Assembly (NCBI RefSeq): GCF_013285155.1
Contig: NZ_JABTEL010000002.1
Coordinates: 310,001 to 374,000 of the forward strand
Reading direction: 5' to 3'
Source of the DNA: Winogradskyella undariae
GTDB taxonomy: Bacteria; Bacteroidota; Bacteroidia; Flavobacteriales; Flavobacteriaceae
Length of the DNA: 64,000 nucleotides
Under the pieces are notes generated by a model. It searched no databases. It was not told the DNA's origin and saw only the letters and a list, made by a program, of their open reading frames with translations. Position 1 is the stretch's first letter. Each line of letters starts with the position of its first letter. Position numbers and translations under genes: made by a program. Below, one piece after another: positions 33,639 to 42,961 of this stretch.

Positions 33639-35837
33639 ATGCATATGACCCTTTCTATTTGGAGATTTAGTCACTTTATGTTGGCTTTGGTGTCTTCTCT
33701 TTTTATTGTTTTAGCTTCCATAACTGGTACCATTTTGGCTTTCGAGCCTATTTCTAATCAGTTGGAATCTTATCAAATTAATGAGGACACAACTTTAGCC
33801 ACAACGATAGAAAGTTTAACTAATAGTTATGACGAAATTATTACCATCTCAACGGATGAAAATGATTTTGTCATAGCATCGGTTATTACAAATGAAGGTG
33901 ATAGTGAAACCTTTTACATCAACCCAGAAACAGGGGAGAAGTTAGGTGAGCTTATTGAAAAATCACCACTTTTTAAGTTTACCACTAATTTACACCGTTC
34001 TTTATTTCTAAAATCTACAGGACGTTTTATTGTAGGTTTGGTGTCGTTTTTTTTAATATTAATGGCTATTACAGGTTTGGTATTAATAGCCAAAAGACAA
34101 GGCGGAATTCGTCGGTTTTTCTCTAAAATAGTTAACGAGAATTTTGAACAATATTATCACGTAGAATTAGGACGTTGGTTTCTAATTCCTGTGATCATTG
34201 TCGCATTTACAGGTGTCTATTTATCATTAGAAAAGTTTTCTCTTTTACCAGAATCAAATATTACGCATACTTATCCTGAAGATGTATCTGAGGATATAGA
34301 TAAAATACCATTTTCAGATTTCGAAGTTTTTAAGGCCACACCAATCTCTGAAGTTGAAAATTTAGAATTTCCTTTTTCTGATGATGTAGAAGATTACTTT
34401 TTTATCACATTAAAAGGTAGCGAACTTTTAGTCAATCAGTTTTCTGGAGAAATTGTAAGCGAACAGCGGTATCCTTTGGTTCATATGTTATCGCAATGGA
34501 GTTTGTTTCTGCATACAGGCCAAGGCACTATTTTATGGTCTATTGTTTTAGCATTGGTTGGTGTTGTCTTGTTATTCTTTATTTATTCTGGTTTTGCTAT
34601 GACTTTAAAACGTAGAAAGTCAGCAGTAAAAATTAAGAATAAATTTAAAAAAGAAGACGCAGAATATATTATTCTAGTAGGTTCAGAAACAGGAAGTACA
34701 TTTAATTTTGCAATTTCATTTTACAAAGCTTTATTAGTTTTAGGCAAGAAGGCATACATCACAGAGTTAAATCAATATGCGACATATCATAAAGCAAAAG
34801 AGCTCATCATTTTTACAGCAACTTATGGCGAAGGAGATGCGCCAATAAATGCAACTAAATTTGAAAAGTTATTGGGAACAATTCAAAATTCTACGTTAGA
34901 TTATTCTGTAGTTGGTTTTGGTTCTTTATTATATCCTGAATATTGTAAATACGCAGAAGAAGTTGATGAGCTGCTAAATGTGCATCCAAATTTTAATCGA
35001 AAATTAGAATTAGTAAAAATCAATAATCAATCTTTTGAAGCCTTTAAAAATTGGGTTTTACAATGGAATACCGTTTCTAATCAAAATCTGGTTATTACAC
35101 AACCGACAGAAAAATTAAATTCAAAATATACACGAACGTTTAAAGTGGTAAAACGAACGGAGTTAAATATAGATGATACTTTCTTGTTGCAGTTAAGGCC
35201 ATTAAAGAAGATTAAATTTCAGTCTGGTGATTTACTAGCATTTAAGCCTAATGAAGATGAAGCTGCCAGAGAATATTCAATTGCCAAAGTAGAAGGAGAT
35301 ATTCTTTTGAGTATTAGAAAACATGACAAAGGGTTGTGTTCATCTTATTTCAGCACATTAAACAAGGCTGATACTATTACAGCAACGATAAGTGAAAATA
35401 AAGAATTTCATTTACCTGTTAAAACAAAAGATGTCATTTTAATAGCCAACGGAACCGGTATTGCACCATTTCTTGGCATGATTAACGACAATAAAAAACA
35501 GAAAAACATACACTTGTTTTGGGGAGGACGAACCAAGACCTCTTTAGAATTGTATGCTGGTTTATTAGAAGAAGCAAAAAAGCAACAGAAACTAAACCAA
35601 TTACAAATCGCATTTTCTCAAGAACAAGCAGAGAAAATTTATGTTCAAGATCTTTTAATTCAAAATGAAGAATTTATTGCAAAACACTTCCAGCAAAATG
35701 GAGTAGTCATGATTTGTGGGGCTATAGCCATGCAGAACCGTGTTTTAGAAGTTTTAAATAATATTACCACAGAACAACTCAACAAGCCATTAAGCACGTT
35801 TGAAAGTAACGGACAAATTAAAATGGACTGTTATTAA
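33639..35837 (+). CDS. PepSY-TM / flavodoxin / ferredoxin-NADP reductase fusion (putative iron reductase)
   Basis: 732 residues. Residues 1-330 are a PepSY-TM region with four membrane spans (about 10-32, 133-153, 188-205, 300-325) and conserved His (WRFSHFML, NLHRSL, LFLHTGQG) likely to hold haem. A flavodoxin domain follows (GSETGST near 346, FTATYGEGDAPINATKFEKLL), then an FAD/NADP reductase domain like CysJ (REYSIA, GLCSSYFSTL, ANGTGIAPFLGM, LFWGGRTKTSLELYA, and a C-terminal ending GQIKMDCY). Electrons can thus pass from NADPH in the cytoplasm across the membrane. In this context the acceptor is probably ferric iron or haem. The ATG at 33645 is an alternative start. Confidence 0.88.
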   Translation: MHMTLSIWRFSHFMLALVSSLFIVLASITGTILAFEPISNQLESYQINEDTTLATTIESLTNSYDEIITISTDENDFVIASVITNEGDSETFYINPETGEKLGELIEKSPLFKFTTNLHRSLFLKSTGRFIVGLVSFFLILMAITGLVLIAKRQGGIRRFFSKIVNENFEQYYHVELGRWFLIPVIIVAFTGVYLSLEKFSLLPESNITHTYPEDVSEDIDKIPFSDFEVFKATPISEVENLEFPFSDDVEDYFFITLKGSELLVNQFSGEIVSEQRYPLVHMLSQWSLFLHTGQGTILWSIVLALVGVVLLFFIYSGFAMTLKRRKSAVKIKNKFKKEDAEYIILVGSETGSTFNFAISFYKALLVLGKKAYITELNQYATYHKAKELIIFTATYGEGDAPINATKFEKLLGTIQNSTLDYSVVGFGSLLYPEYCKYAEEVDELLNVHPNFNRKLELVKINNQSFEAFKNWVLQWNTVSNQNLVITQPTEKLNSKYTRTFKVVKRTELNIDDTFLLQLRPLKKIKFQSGDLLAFKPNEDEAAREYSIAKVEGDILLSIRKHDKGLCSSYFSTLNKADTITATISENKEFHLPVKTKDVILIANGTGIAPFLGMINDNKKQKNIHLFWGGRTKTSLELYAGLLEEAKKQQKLNQLQIAFSQEQAEKIYVQDLLIQNEEFIAKHFQQNGVVMICGAIAMQNRVLEVLNNITTEQLNKPLSTFESNGQIKMDCY

Positions 35838-35849
35838 AAAAGAGAATTT

Positions 35850-36203
35850 ATGTGTCATAATATAAAAGTTTTATCAAAAGTCAGTAATGGTGAATTGTCT
35901 ATATGTAAAGACTGTAATATTTACCATTTAGAGTTTAATAATATCTATTTCGAATTTACGCAACACCAATATCATCTGTTTAAAAACTACTTATTATCAA
36001 TTGAAGAAGATTATTGGGAAGAAATGTATGCAGATGCAAAAGTGAAACGAAAAATTCCCATACCATCAATTCAAGAGAATTTGGTTTTAATGTTTAATAA
36101 ACAAGAAATACTAGAGCTAAAAGCACTTTTTTGTCATAGAGGTAATGTTTATGAAAATGAAATAACCTTAATTGATATTGATTATACTTTTATTTTGAAT
36201 TAA
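35850..36203 (+). CDS. Small protein of unknown function (DUF6686-like), paralogue 1
   Basis: 117 residues, no signal peptide and no membrane segment. It opens MCHNIKVLSKVSNGELSICKDC, with a C-x-H and C-x2-C that could bind a metal, then FEFTQHQYHLFKNYLLS and a conserved-looking KRKIPIPSIQENLVLMFNKQEILELKALFCHR. It may be a Bacteroidetes-specific DUF6686 protein; I do not recognise a function. It is 12 bases after the reductase gene and 1 base before its paralogue, so all three are co-transcribed. A 3' fragment of this gene is duplicated at 45822-46007. The iron locus setting suggests a cytosolic metal-linked role. Confidence 0.65.
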   Translation: MCHNIKVLSKVSNGELSICKDCNIYHLEFNNIYFEFTQHQYHLFKNYLLSIEEDYWEEMYADAKVKRKIPIPSIQENLVLMFNKQEILELKALFCHRGNVYENEITLIDIDYTFILN

Positions 36204-36204
36204 G

Positions 36205-36558
36205 ATGGATGAGATTGAGTTAATTTATGGTAATTATTTAGGGGTTTCATTCTTTTTAAAACGGTGTACAGTTGATCAATGTAACAAAATACAATTGGTG
36301 TTTAACAAAGTTGCTTTTGATATTACAGTTTCAGAATTGAAGCATTTACAGCAAACTATTAAATCTGCCATGAAAAATTTAGAACAACTTGATTGTCTAA
36401 ATTTAGCTGATAAATTAAAAAGGATTCCTGTATTATTAAAAAGCGATAAGGAAGTTCTCTTTAATTATCAAGAATTAAAAATTTTTAAAAACCTTATAGA
36501 TGGTACTATTTTCAATTTAAATTTTGATTCTGTAATGGAACGTTTATTATCTGCTTAA
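36205..36558 (+). CDS. Small protein of unknown function, paralogue 2
   Basis: 117 residues, the same length as the preceding gene and with a similar outline: a beta-rich first half (IYGNYLGVSFFLKRCTVDQCNKIQLVFNKVAFDITVSELKHLQ), a KRIPVLLKSDKEVLFNYQELKIFKNLIDG segment that aligns with KRKIPIPSIQENLVLMFNKQEILELKALF of paralogue 1. The N-terminal C-x2-C is not kept in the same form. Function unknown. It is the last gene of the plus-strand operon; the Fur-like palindrome C begins two bases after its stop codon. Confidence 0.6.
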   Translation: MDEIELIYGNYLGVSFFLKRCTVDQCNKIQLVFNKVAFDITVSELKHLQQTIKSAMKNLEQLDCLNLADKLKRIPVLLKSDKEVLFNYQELKIFKNLIDGTIFNLNFDSVMERLLSA

Positions 36559-36560
36559 AT

Positions 36561-36585
36561 TTTATTTAAAATTAATCTAAATTAG
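36561..36585. promoter_or_regulatory. Fur-like palindrome C
   Basis: Arms TTTATTTAAAAT (36561-36572) and AATCTAAATTAG (36574-36585) around T; eight of twelve positions pair. It ends three bases before the -33 element of the imelysin promoter. Confidence 0.5.
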
Positions 36586-36587
36586 CT

Positions 36588-36617
36588 TTGTGTTAATTGT
36601 TTTCTGTTTTAAGTTTG
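36588..36617 (+). promoter_or_regulatory. Promoter of the imelysin-HTTM-TonB operon
   Basis: TTG (36588-36590), 19-base spacer, TAAGTTTG (36610-36617): an exact Bacteroidetes promoter. The predicted start is near 36623, giving a leader of about 22 bases before the ATG at 36645. Confidence 0.72.
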
Positions 36618-36644
36618 CACCTTATAAAATAATACTAATTTTTT

Positions 36645-37775
36645 ATGTTTAAAAAAGCATTAATTTTCTTAACAATTATTCTTGTAGCGATTGCTTGTAG
36701 CTCTTCAGATGATAGTACAGGTAGCAATAATGTAGATGATGGTTTTGACCGTACAGCACTTTTAACTAACGTTGCCGATAATATTATTATACCAGCATTT
36801 CAAGACCTACAAAGTAAACTTTCGGCTTTAGATACAGCAAAAGAGGACTTTCTTAATGATAAATCTACGACTAATTTAGAAACACTAAGTGATACTTGGT
36901 TAGAGGCTTATAAGGTTTGTCAACACGTACAAATGTTTAATATTGGTGAAGCTGATAATGTTGGAGGTAGTGAAGAAAGAGGTTTTGTAAGTTTCTTTAA
37001 TATTTATCCTGTTACAGTTGCAGATATTGAAAATGGAACATCTTCAGAAGATTATGACTTAAATACCTCTGATTATTTTGATGCACAAGGTTTTCCTGCT
37101 TTAGATTACTTAATTCATGGTGTTGCAACAGGTGATGCGTTACCTTTAGATAAGTTTACTACTAACAGTGATTTTAATGAATATTCAGCCTATTTGACTG
37201 ATGTAATGGCACAAATGATTACAAAAAATAATGCTATTGTTAATAATTGGGAATCTAGCTACAGAAATACATTTATAGCAAATACAGATAGTGGTCTTAA
37301 TGGCTCTTTTAACATGTTAGCTAATGATTTTCTTTTCTTTTATGAGAAAGGATTTAGAGCAGAAAAATTTGGTATTCCTACAGGTGTTTTTTCTAATGGA
37401 GGAACGCTTCCAGAAAAAGTAGAAGCTTACTATAAAAGTGACGTTTCTAAGGAATTAGCTTTAGAGGCTTTAACAGCTATAGAAGATGTTTTTAATGGTG
37501 TTAGTTATACTAATAATACCAGTGCAACGTCTATTAATACGTATTTAGAATTTTTAGGTAATGAAGCGTTGGTTGCAGATATTAACAATCAGTTTGTAGC
37601 GGTAAGAAATGCTATTAATGGTTTAAATTCTAATTTTTCTCAGCAAGTTATAGATAATAATATTCAAATGAATGCAGCTTATGATATTATACAAGCAGCA
37701 GTTCCGAAGTTAAAAGTTGATATGGCGCAATCTTTAAATATTGTTATAGATTTTAATGACAGTGATGGAGATTAA
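36645..37775 (+). CDS. Imelysin-family lipoprotein 1 (EfeO/M75-like)
   Basis: 376 residues. Lipobox AIACSSSDDS; the protein is exported and acylated. The all-helical imelysin fold shows NVADNIIIPAFQDLQSKLSAL and DTWLEAYKVCQHVQMFNIG at the start, GFPALDYLIHG at the position where canonical family members have GxHxxE, and a C-terminal helix with NIVIDFNDSDGD. The catalytic-type HxxE is not kept, so it is a binding-type member. Imelysins are linked to iron uptake. It is the first gene of an operon with an HTTM protein and a TonB receptor, behind a perfect promoter and a Fur-like box. A hairpin follows its stop codon. Confidence 0.85.
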   Translation: MFKKALIFLTIILVAIACSSSDDSTGSNNVDDGFDRTALLTNVADNIIIPAFQDLQSKLSALDTAKEDFLNDKSTTNLETLSDTWLEAYKVCQHVQMFNIGEADNVGGSEERGFVSFFNIYPVTVADIENGTSSEDYDLNTSDYFDAQGFPALDYLIHGVATGDALPLDKFTTNSDFNEYSAYLTDVMAQMITKNNAIVNNWESSYRNTFIANTDSGLNGSFNMLANDFLFFYEKGFRAEKFGIPTGVFSNGGTLPEKVEAYYKSDVSKELALEALTAIEDVFNGVSYTNNTSATSINTYLEFLGNEALVADINNQFVAVRNAINGLNSNFSQQVIDNNIQMNAAYDIIQAAVPKLKVDMAQSLNIVIDFNDSDGD

Positions 37776-37797
37776 TCTTTTTTTTTAATAAAACACT

Positions 37798-37827
37798 AGA
37801 GGTTGTCTTATGGCAACCTCTTTTTGT
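37798..37827 (+). terminator. Hairpin between imelysin 1 and the HTTM gene (terminator/attenuator)
   Basis: AGAGGTTG (37798-37805) pairs with CAACCTCT (37814-37821), followed by TTTTT. The HTTM gene starts only 14 bases later with no promoter seen, so partial read-through must feed it. Confidence 0.7.
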
Positions 37828-37840
37828 ATTACATATAGAA

Positions 37841-39205
37841 ATGCTAACTAAAATAAAAACATACTTAGATACAAATACTAACGCAGCACCTTTGTCTGTT
37901 TTTAGAATAGGTTTTGGTGTTATGATGTTAGCAAGTATTATAAGATTCTGGTCTTATGGTTGGATTGAAAAATTATATCTAGAACCTAAATTTCACTTTA
38001 CTTTTTATGGTTTTCAATGGATAAAACCTATAGGGAATTATACTTATTTATTATTTGCAATATGTGGTTTAGCGGCATTTTTTGTCCTCATAGGATTTAA
38101 ATACAGAATTGCTATTATTACATTTTTTCTAAGCTTTACTTACATAGAATTAATGGATAAAACCACCTATTTAAACCACTACTATTTCATAACAGTATTA
38201 AGCTTTTTAATGTGTTTTTTACCTGCTAATGCCTATTTTTCTTTAGATGCATTAATTCGTAAAAAGCAGTATAAACAAATTCCTAAATGGACAATAGATA
38301 GCGTTAAACTATTACTTGGTACAGTTTATTTATACGCTGGTTTGGCTAAATTAAATAGTGACTGGTTATTTAAAGCTATGCCATTAAAAATATGGTTACC
38401 ATCTAAATACGATATTCCCATTATAGGAGAAACTTTAATGCATAAAGATTGGTTTCATTTTGCGATGAGTTGGTCTGGAATGTTTTACGATTTAGCAATT
38501 CCATTTTTACTACTCTATAAAAAAACAAGAACCTTAGCTTTTATAATAGTGGTTATTTTTCATGTGTTTACTAGGATTTTATTTCCAATTGGGATGTTTC
38601 CTTATATCATGATTGTTTCTACATTAATATTTTTTGATGCTACTTTACACGAGAAAATTTTAAATATTTTTAGAAAAGGGATTTCGTTTTTAAAATTCAA
38701 AACAATAGCATTATCAGATCAGGCATATCGCTATTCTTACAGAAAATTAGTGCATCCAATTTTAATAGTGTTTTTTGCATTGCAATTGGTGTTTCCATGG
38801 CGGTATTTAGTGTATCCAAACGAATTATTTTGGACCGAAGAAGGCTTTCGTTTTTCATGGCGTGTTATGCTAATGGAAAAGGCTGGTTATGCTAATTTTA
38901 AAATTGTAAATAGCGAAACCAATGATTTTTTCTATGTAGATAATACTGATTTCTTAACGCCTTTTCAAGAAAAGCAAATGAGTTTTCAGCCCGATTTTAT
39001 TCTAGAATATGCCCATTATTTAGGCGATCATTTTAAAAGTCAAGGCCATCAAAATATACAAGTTTTTGTAGATTGTTATGTGGCATTAAATGGACGGTTA
39101 AGTCAACCTTATATCGATCCTAAAATAGATTTATACAAAGAAAAAGAATCATTTAAACATAAAAACTGGATACTACCATTCAATGATGAAATTAAAGGTT
39201 TATAA
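37841..39205 (+). CDS. HTTM-domain membrane protein (vitamin K-dependent gamma-carboxylase-like)
   Basis: 454 residues with about eight membrane helices in the first 300 residues and a soluble C-terminal part (about 330-454). Two stretches match the gamma-carboxylase fold: ELMDKTTYLNHYYFITVL around H113, and YLYAGLAKLNSDWLFKAMPLKIWL around K170; these correspond to the His and Lys known to be essential in the human enzyme (from memory). The bacterial relatives have no proven substrate. The gene is between an imelysin and a TonB receptor; its end overlaps the receptor start by 23 bases, so translation is coupled. A role in iron acquisition is inferred from context. Confidence 0.85.
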   Translation: MLTKIKTYLDTNTNAAPLSVFRIGFGVMMLASIIRFWSYGWIEKLYLEPKFHFTFYGFQWIKPIGNYTYLLFAICGLAAFFVLIGFKYRIAIITFFLSFTYIELMDKTTYLNHYYFITVLSFLMCFLPANAYFSLDALIRKKQYKQIPKWTIDSVKLLLGTVYLYAGLAKLNSDWLFKAMPLKIWLPSKYDIPIIGETLMHKDWFHFAMSWSGMFYDLAIPFLLLYKKTRTLAFIIVVIFHVFTRILFPIGMFPYIMIVSTLIFFDATLHEKILNIFRKGISFLKFKTIALSDQAYRYSYRKLVHPILIVFFALQLVFPWRYLVYPNELFWTEEGFRFSWRVMLMEKAGYANFKIVNSETNDFFYVDNTDFLTPFQEKQMSFQPDFILEYAHYLGDHFKSQGHQNIQVFVDCYVALNGRLSQPYIDPKIDLYKEKESFKHKNWILPFNDEIKGL

Positions 39206-41615
39206 TATATTAATCGTTTTATTAGTTTCAATTTCGACTGCTTTATCTCAAAATAAAGTATCAGGAATTGTAACTGAAAGTGAAACAAATAGTCCATTAG
39301 CTAATGTTGAAGTTTTTGAAAAATCTTCAGGGATGTTAGCAAAAACAGATGCTTCAGGTTATTTTGAGTTTACTACTAATAAAGAGAAGTTAACAATAGT
39401 GTTCTTTTCTTATGAATTTCAAGTTATAGAAGTTGAAGCTTTGATTAATGGTGAAACAAAAATTAACCAGAAATTAATACCAATAGGAGAGGAATTAACT
39501 GCAGTAGAGATCACTTCACGTAAATCTAAAGTCTTTGAATTAAGTCGCTTACGAGATGTGGAAGAAACTGCTATCTATGCAGGTAAAAAATCAGAAGTTA
39601 TTTTGGTAGATCAGTCCATGGCTAATTTAGCAAGTAATAATGCCAGGCAAATTTATAGCCAAGTAGCCGGATTAAACATTTTTCAGAATGATGATGCTGG
39701 CTTACAATTAAATATTGGTGGTCGTGGTTTAGATCCCAACCGAACTTCTAACTTTAATACACGGCAAAATGGTTATGATATTAGTGCAGATGTTTTAGGA
39801 TATCCAGAAAGTTATTATACACCACCAGCTGAGGCTTTAGAGCAGATCCAAGTTGTACGTGGTGCAGCATCATTGCAATATGGAACACAATTTGGAGGAC
39901 TCGTAAATTTTAAGTTTAAAGAGCCTAACCCTAACAAACCTATAGAGTTTGTAATAAGAAATACAATAGGAAGCAACGGACTTTATACCAATTTTACCAG
40001 CTTAAGCGGTACCAAAAACAAGTTTAGTTATTATACTTATTTTAATTATAAAAAGGGAGATGGTTTTAGACCAAACTCAGAATTCGAATCTAAAAATGCT
40101 TTTTTACACTTAGGATATCAATTATCAGATAAAACTAAGATCTCTGCAGAGGTAACTTATTTACATTATTTAGCGCAACAGGCAGGTGGTTTAAGTGATG
40201 CGATGTTTAATGACGATGCTTTTCAAAGTAATAGAACACGTAATTGGTTTCAGGTAGATTGGTTATTGTATAATTTTAAATTAGCACATAAGTTTTCAGA
40301 AAAAACCAATTTTACATTTAACTTTTTTGGTTTGGATGCAGAACGTAATGCATTAGGTTTTAGAACTAACCGACAGGATATACCTGACGATTTTAATGAA
40401 CGCGATTTAATTAAAGGAGAATATAATAATTTTGGTTTTGAAGCCAGATTATTAAGTAAATACAAGCTTTTTGGTAAAGATGCTACAGGTTTAATTGGTT
40501 CTAAATTTTACAAAGCAAATAACACTTCTATTCAAGGACCCGGAAGTGATGGTATTGGTCCCGATTTTGATTTACAAACAGAAACTTACCCTAATTACGC
40601 CAGCCAATCTAATTTTACCAATCCTAATCTAAATATTTCTGTTTTCGGAGAAAATATTTTTTATCTCAATGATAAATGGTCTATAACACCTGGTTTTAGA
40701 GCTGAATATATAAAGACCGAAAGTGATGGTTTCTCTAAACGTATTAATTTAGATGGAGCAGGTAATGTAATTTTAAACGAAACCATATATTCCGATGATT
40801 TAAACGAGCGTTCTTTTGTATTGTTTGGCTTAGGCGGAAGCTATAAACCTAATGATAATGTAGAGTTTTATGCCAATGCCTCTCAGAATTATAGATCAGT
40901 TACGTTTTCAGATATCAATTTAGTGAACCCTAATTATAGTGTTAGACCTTTAGTTGATGAAACAGGATTAACAGCAGATATAGGATTTAGAGGGAATTAT
41001 AAAGATGTTGTTTCTTTCGATTTTAGTGCTTTTAGCCTTTTTTATAACGACAGAATAGGAATTACTTTAGAAGTGCAAGAAGATAATAGCGTTACTAAAG
41101 TTAGAGACAATATAGGAGATGCTTTTATTTATGGATTAGAGTCTTTGATAGATTTTGATTTGAATAAACTCTTCATACAAAATAGTAAGTATAGACTGAA
41201 TTACTTTGTGAATACTTCCATTATTAATTCAGAATATATAAAGTCAGAAGAAACAGGAGTAGAGGGTAATAAAGTAGAATTTGTACCACAGCTAAATATA
41301 AAAACAGGCTTGCGTTTTGCTTATGAAAACTTTCAGGCAAGTGTTCAATATACGTATTTAGAAGAACAGTTTTCTGATGCAACCAACTCTGGTAATGATC
41401 CACTTGGTAGTTCTGGGATAATAGGTTTAATTCCTTCTTATGATATTTTAGACTTATCTCTATCTTATCAATACAAACAGTTTAAATTAGAAACAGGAAT
41501 TAATAATGTTTTAGATAATACTTACTTTACCAGAAGAGCCACAGGATATCCTGGCCCAGGTATATTACCATCATCACCAAGAAATTGGTACCTTACTTTA
41601 GATATTAAAATTTAG
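39183..41615 (+). CDS. TonB-dependent receptor with CarboxypepD-like N-terminal domain (FecA-like)
   Basis: 810 residues. Signal peptide to STALSQ, then a carboxypeptidase-regulatory-like domain (KVSGIVTESETNSPLANVEVFEKSSGMLAKTDASGYFEF), a plug domain (ARQIYSQVAGLNIFQNDDAGLQLNIGGRGLDPNRTSNFNTRQNGYDISADVLGYPESYYTPPAEALEQIQVVRGAASLQYGTQFGGLVNFKFKEP) and a beta-barrel. The plug motif DVLGYPESYYTPP is typical of FecA-type iron-chelate receptors. It imports a ferric complex through the outer membrane using TonB energy. It overlaps the HTTM gene by 23 bases; M2 (39186) is an equally possible start. A long hairpin follows. Confidence 0.9.
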   Translation: MMKLKVYNILIVLLVSISTALSQNKVSGIVTESETNSPLANVEVFEKSSGMLAKTDASGYFEFTTNKEKLTIVFFSYEFQVIEVEALINGETKINQKLIPIGEELTAVEITSRKSKVFELSRLRDVEETAIYAGKKSEVILVDQSMANLASNNARQIYSQVAGLNIFQNDDAGLQLNIGGRGLDPNRTSNFNTRQNGYDISADVLGYPESYYTPPAEALEQIQVVRGAASLQYGTQFGGLVNFKFKEPNPNKPIEFVIRNTIGSNGLYTNFTSLSGTKNKFSYYTYFNYKKGDGFRPNSEFESKNAFLHLGYQLSDKTKISAEVTYLHYLAQQAGGLSDAMFNDDAFQSNRTRNWFQVDWLLYNFKLAHKFSEKTNFTFNFFGLDAERNALGFRTNRQDIPDDFNERDLIKGEYNNFGFEARLLSKYKLFGKDATGLIGSKFYKANNTSIQGPGSDGIGPDFDLQTETYPNYASQSNFTNPNLNISVFGENIFYLNDKWSITPGFRAEYIKTESDGFSKRINLDGAGNVILNETIYSDDLNERSFVLFGLGGSYKPNDNVEFYANASQNYRSVTFSDINLVNPNYSVRPLVDETGLTADIGFRGNYKDVVSFDFSAFSLFYNDRIGITLEVQEDNSVTKVRDNIGDAFIYGLESLIDFDLNKLFIQNSKYRLNYFVNTSIINSEYIKSEETGVEGNKVEFVPQLNIKTGLRFAYENFQASVQYTYLEEQFSDATNSGNDPLGSSGIIGLIPSYDILDLSLSYQYKQFKLETGINNVLDNTYFTRRATGYPGPGILPSSPRNWYLTLDIKI

Positions 41616-41752
41616 TGGTAGATTTAGAGTTAAATAGCGAGTTTTAAGCATTTATTTTACTCGTAAATGAAGCTTTATATGGCATTTAAATAAACCATCT
41701 TGTTTATGGCTTATAATGTTGCTTTTCCTATAACAATGGTGTTATAAAAAAG

Positions 41753-41802
41753 AAAACTCATTCCGTTTTACACTAAGTATAGTATAAAACGAAATGAGTT
41801 TT
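41753..41802. terminator. Long bidirectional terminator between convergent iron operons
   Basis: AAAACTCATT plus CGTTTTA on the left pairs with TAAAACG plus AATGAGTTTT on the right with one internal mismatch; it lies between the TonB receptor and imelysin 2. Confidence 0.8.
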
Positions 41803-41870
41803 AAAGATAATTTTATAAGTGTTTTATAGAAATGAATTAACTATGAAACGCTTAAAATAATAGATGATTT

Positions 41871-42953
41871 TTAATCACCATCAGTATCCGTTGTTGTAAT
41901 AACAATAGATAAAATACTTCTTACATCTACAGCAAATAAAATACGTAAATCTTCTAATTTAGAATGAAGATCTTCAACTAAAGAATGATTAACCTCTACA
42001 GCTTCACTTAATGGAATTGTTATAGCATCGAGAGCTGCGTAAATTTCTGTTATCTTAGTTTGTATAGCATCATTTAAATCTGTGGTATTAGTTATAGAAA
42101 ATACATAATCATCAACACCTAATCCATTTGGGTTAAAATAGGCTGTTTCTACACTTTTTACACTAGCTTCTACTAAAGCTTTAGAAGTAGTGCTATAATA
42201 TGCTTGAGCTAATTCAGGATTGATAACTTGTGAGTTTTCTAAACCAGCAGGCTTTCCTACTTTAGTTGTTTTAGTAACATCTATGGCGTTATACATTCCA
42301 TTATAATATTGGTTAAAGGAACCTTGAATACCAGAATCGTCATTATTAATAAAAACAGTCGCATAATCTTCACTAGGATCGCTCCATATATCCTGAAGAC
42401 GTTCTGCTCTTGAAGTAAGATAAACTGAAGATAATCTTAAATAATCTCTGCGTTTTTCAGAATTAATAAAACCAGAATTAATAGTTGTTAAATCTTCTGC
42501 AAATAATAAATACTCTAATGCAGCTAATGATTTAGCTTGTGCACTAATAGTTGCCATAAAATCAGCATCTATAGTATCATTATCAGAGATAAAAAACTCA
42601 ATAGCACCACTTACTGTTGGCCAATTATAAATAGAAGAATTTATAAATTGACTTCTAGCAGTACCAATATGGTGTACATAAGTTTTTTCATAAGCAATAG
42701 CCGTCAACTTCCATTGTTCTCTTGCGATCTCTAAATTTGCTTCAGTAGTATTATTTACATAATCGCTTATGTTTTGTTCGAATGTATTTGCAGAATTTGT
42801 AAAAGTAGCAATAGAAGGTACAATTTGCTGATTTGTTACATCGGATAATAAGTCCTTAACTTTAAATCCATCATTAGAACTATCATCATTACTATTACAA
42901 GCAAAAAAGAGAAGAGTGCTTATAGTGAGCGTTAGAAATAAATGTTTTTTCAT
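41871..42953 (-). CDS. Imelysin-family lipoprotein 2
   Basis: 360 residues. Lipobox FFACNSNDDSS. Imelysin helices: TNQQIVPSIATFTNSANTF, AREQWKLTAIAYEKTYVHHIG, and SLAALEYLLFAED where the canonical GxHxxE should stand, so H and the metal site are not conserved. The C-terminal end SIVITTTDTDGD resembles that of imelysin 1. It is the last gene of the imelysin 3 - diheme oxidoreductase - imelysin 2 operon; only 8 bases separate it from the oxidoreductase. It is probably an exported iron-binding partner. The presence of two different imelysins in one operon is unusual. Confidence 0.84.
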   Translation of the reverse strand: MKKHLFLTLTISTLLFFACNSNDDSSNDGFKVKDLLSDVTNQQIVPSIATFTNSANTFEQNISDYVNNTTEANLEIAREQWKLTAIAYEKTYVHHIGTARSQFINSSIYNWPTVSGAIEFFISDNDTIDADFMATISAQAKSLAALEYLLFAEDLTTINSGFINSEKRRDYLRLSSVYLTSRAERLQDIWSDPSEDYATVFINNDDSGIQGSFNQYYNGMYNAIDVTKTTKVGKPAGLENSQVINPELAQAYYSTTSKALVEASVKSVETAYFNPNGLGVDDYVFSITNTTDLNDAIQTKITEIYAALDAITIPLSEAVEVNHSLVEDLHSKLEDLRILFAVDVRSILSIVITTTDTDGD

Positions 42954-42961
42954 ATTAATTT

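Noticed and set aside
36583..36590. Alternative -7 box TAGCTTTG for the imelysin 1 operon
   Set aside because: The box at 36610-36617 has a correctly spaced TTG (N19); the first candidate does not, although it overlaps the Fur-like palindrome.
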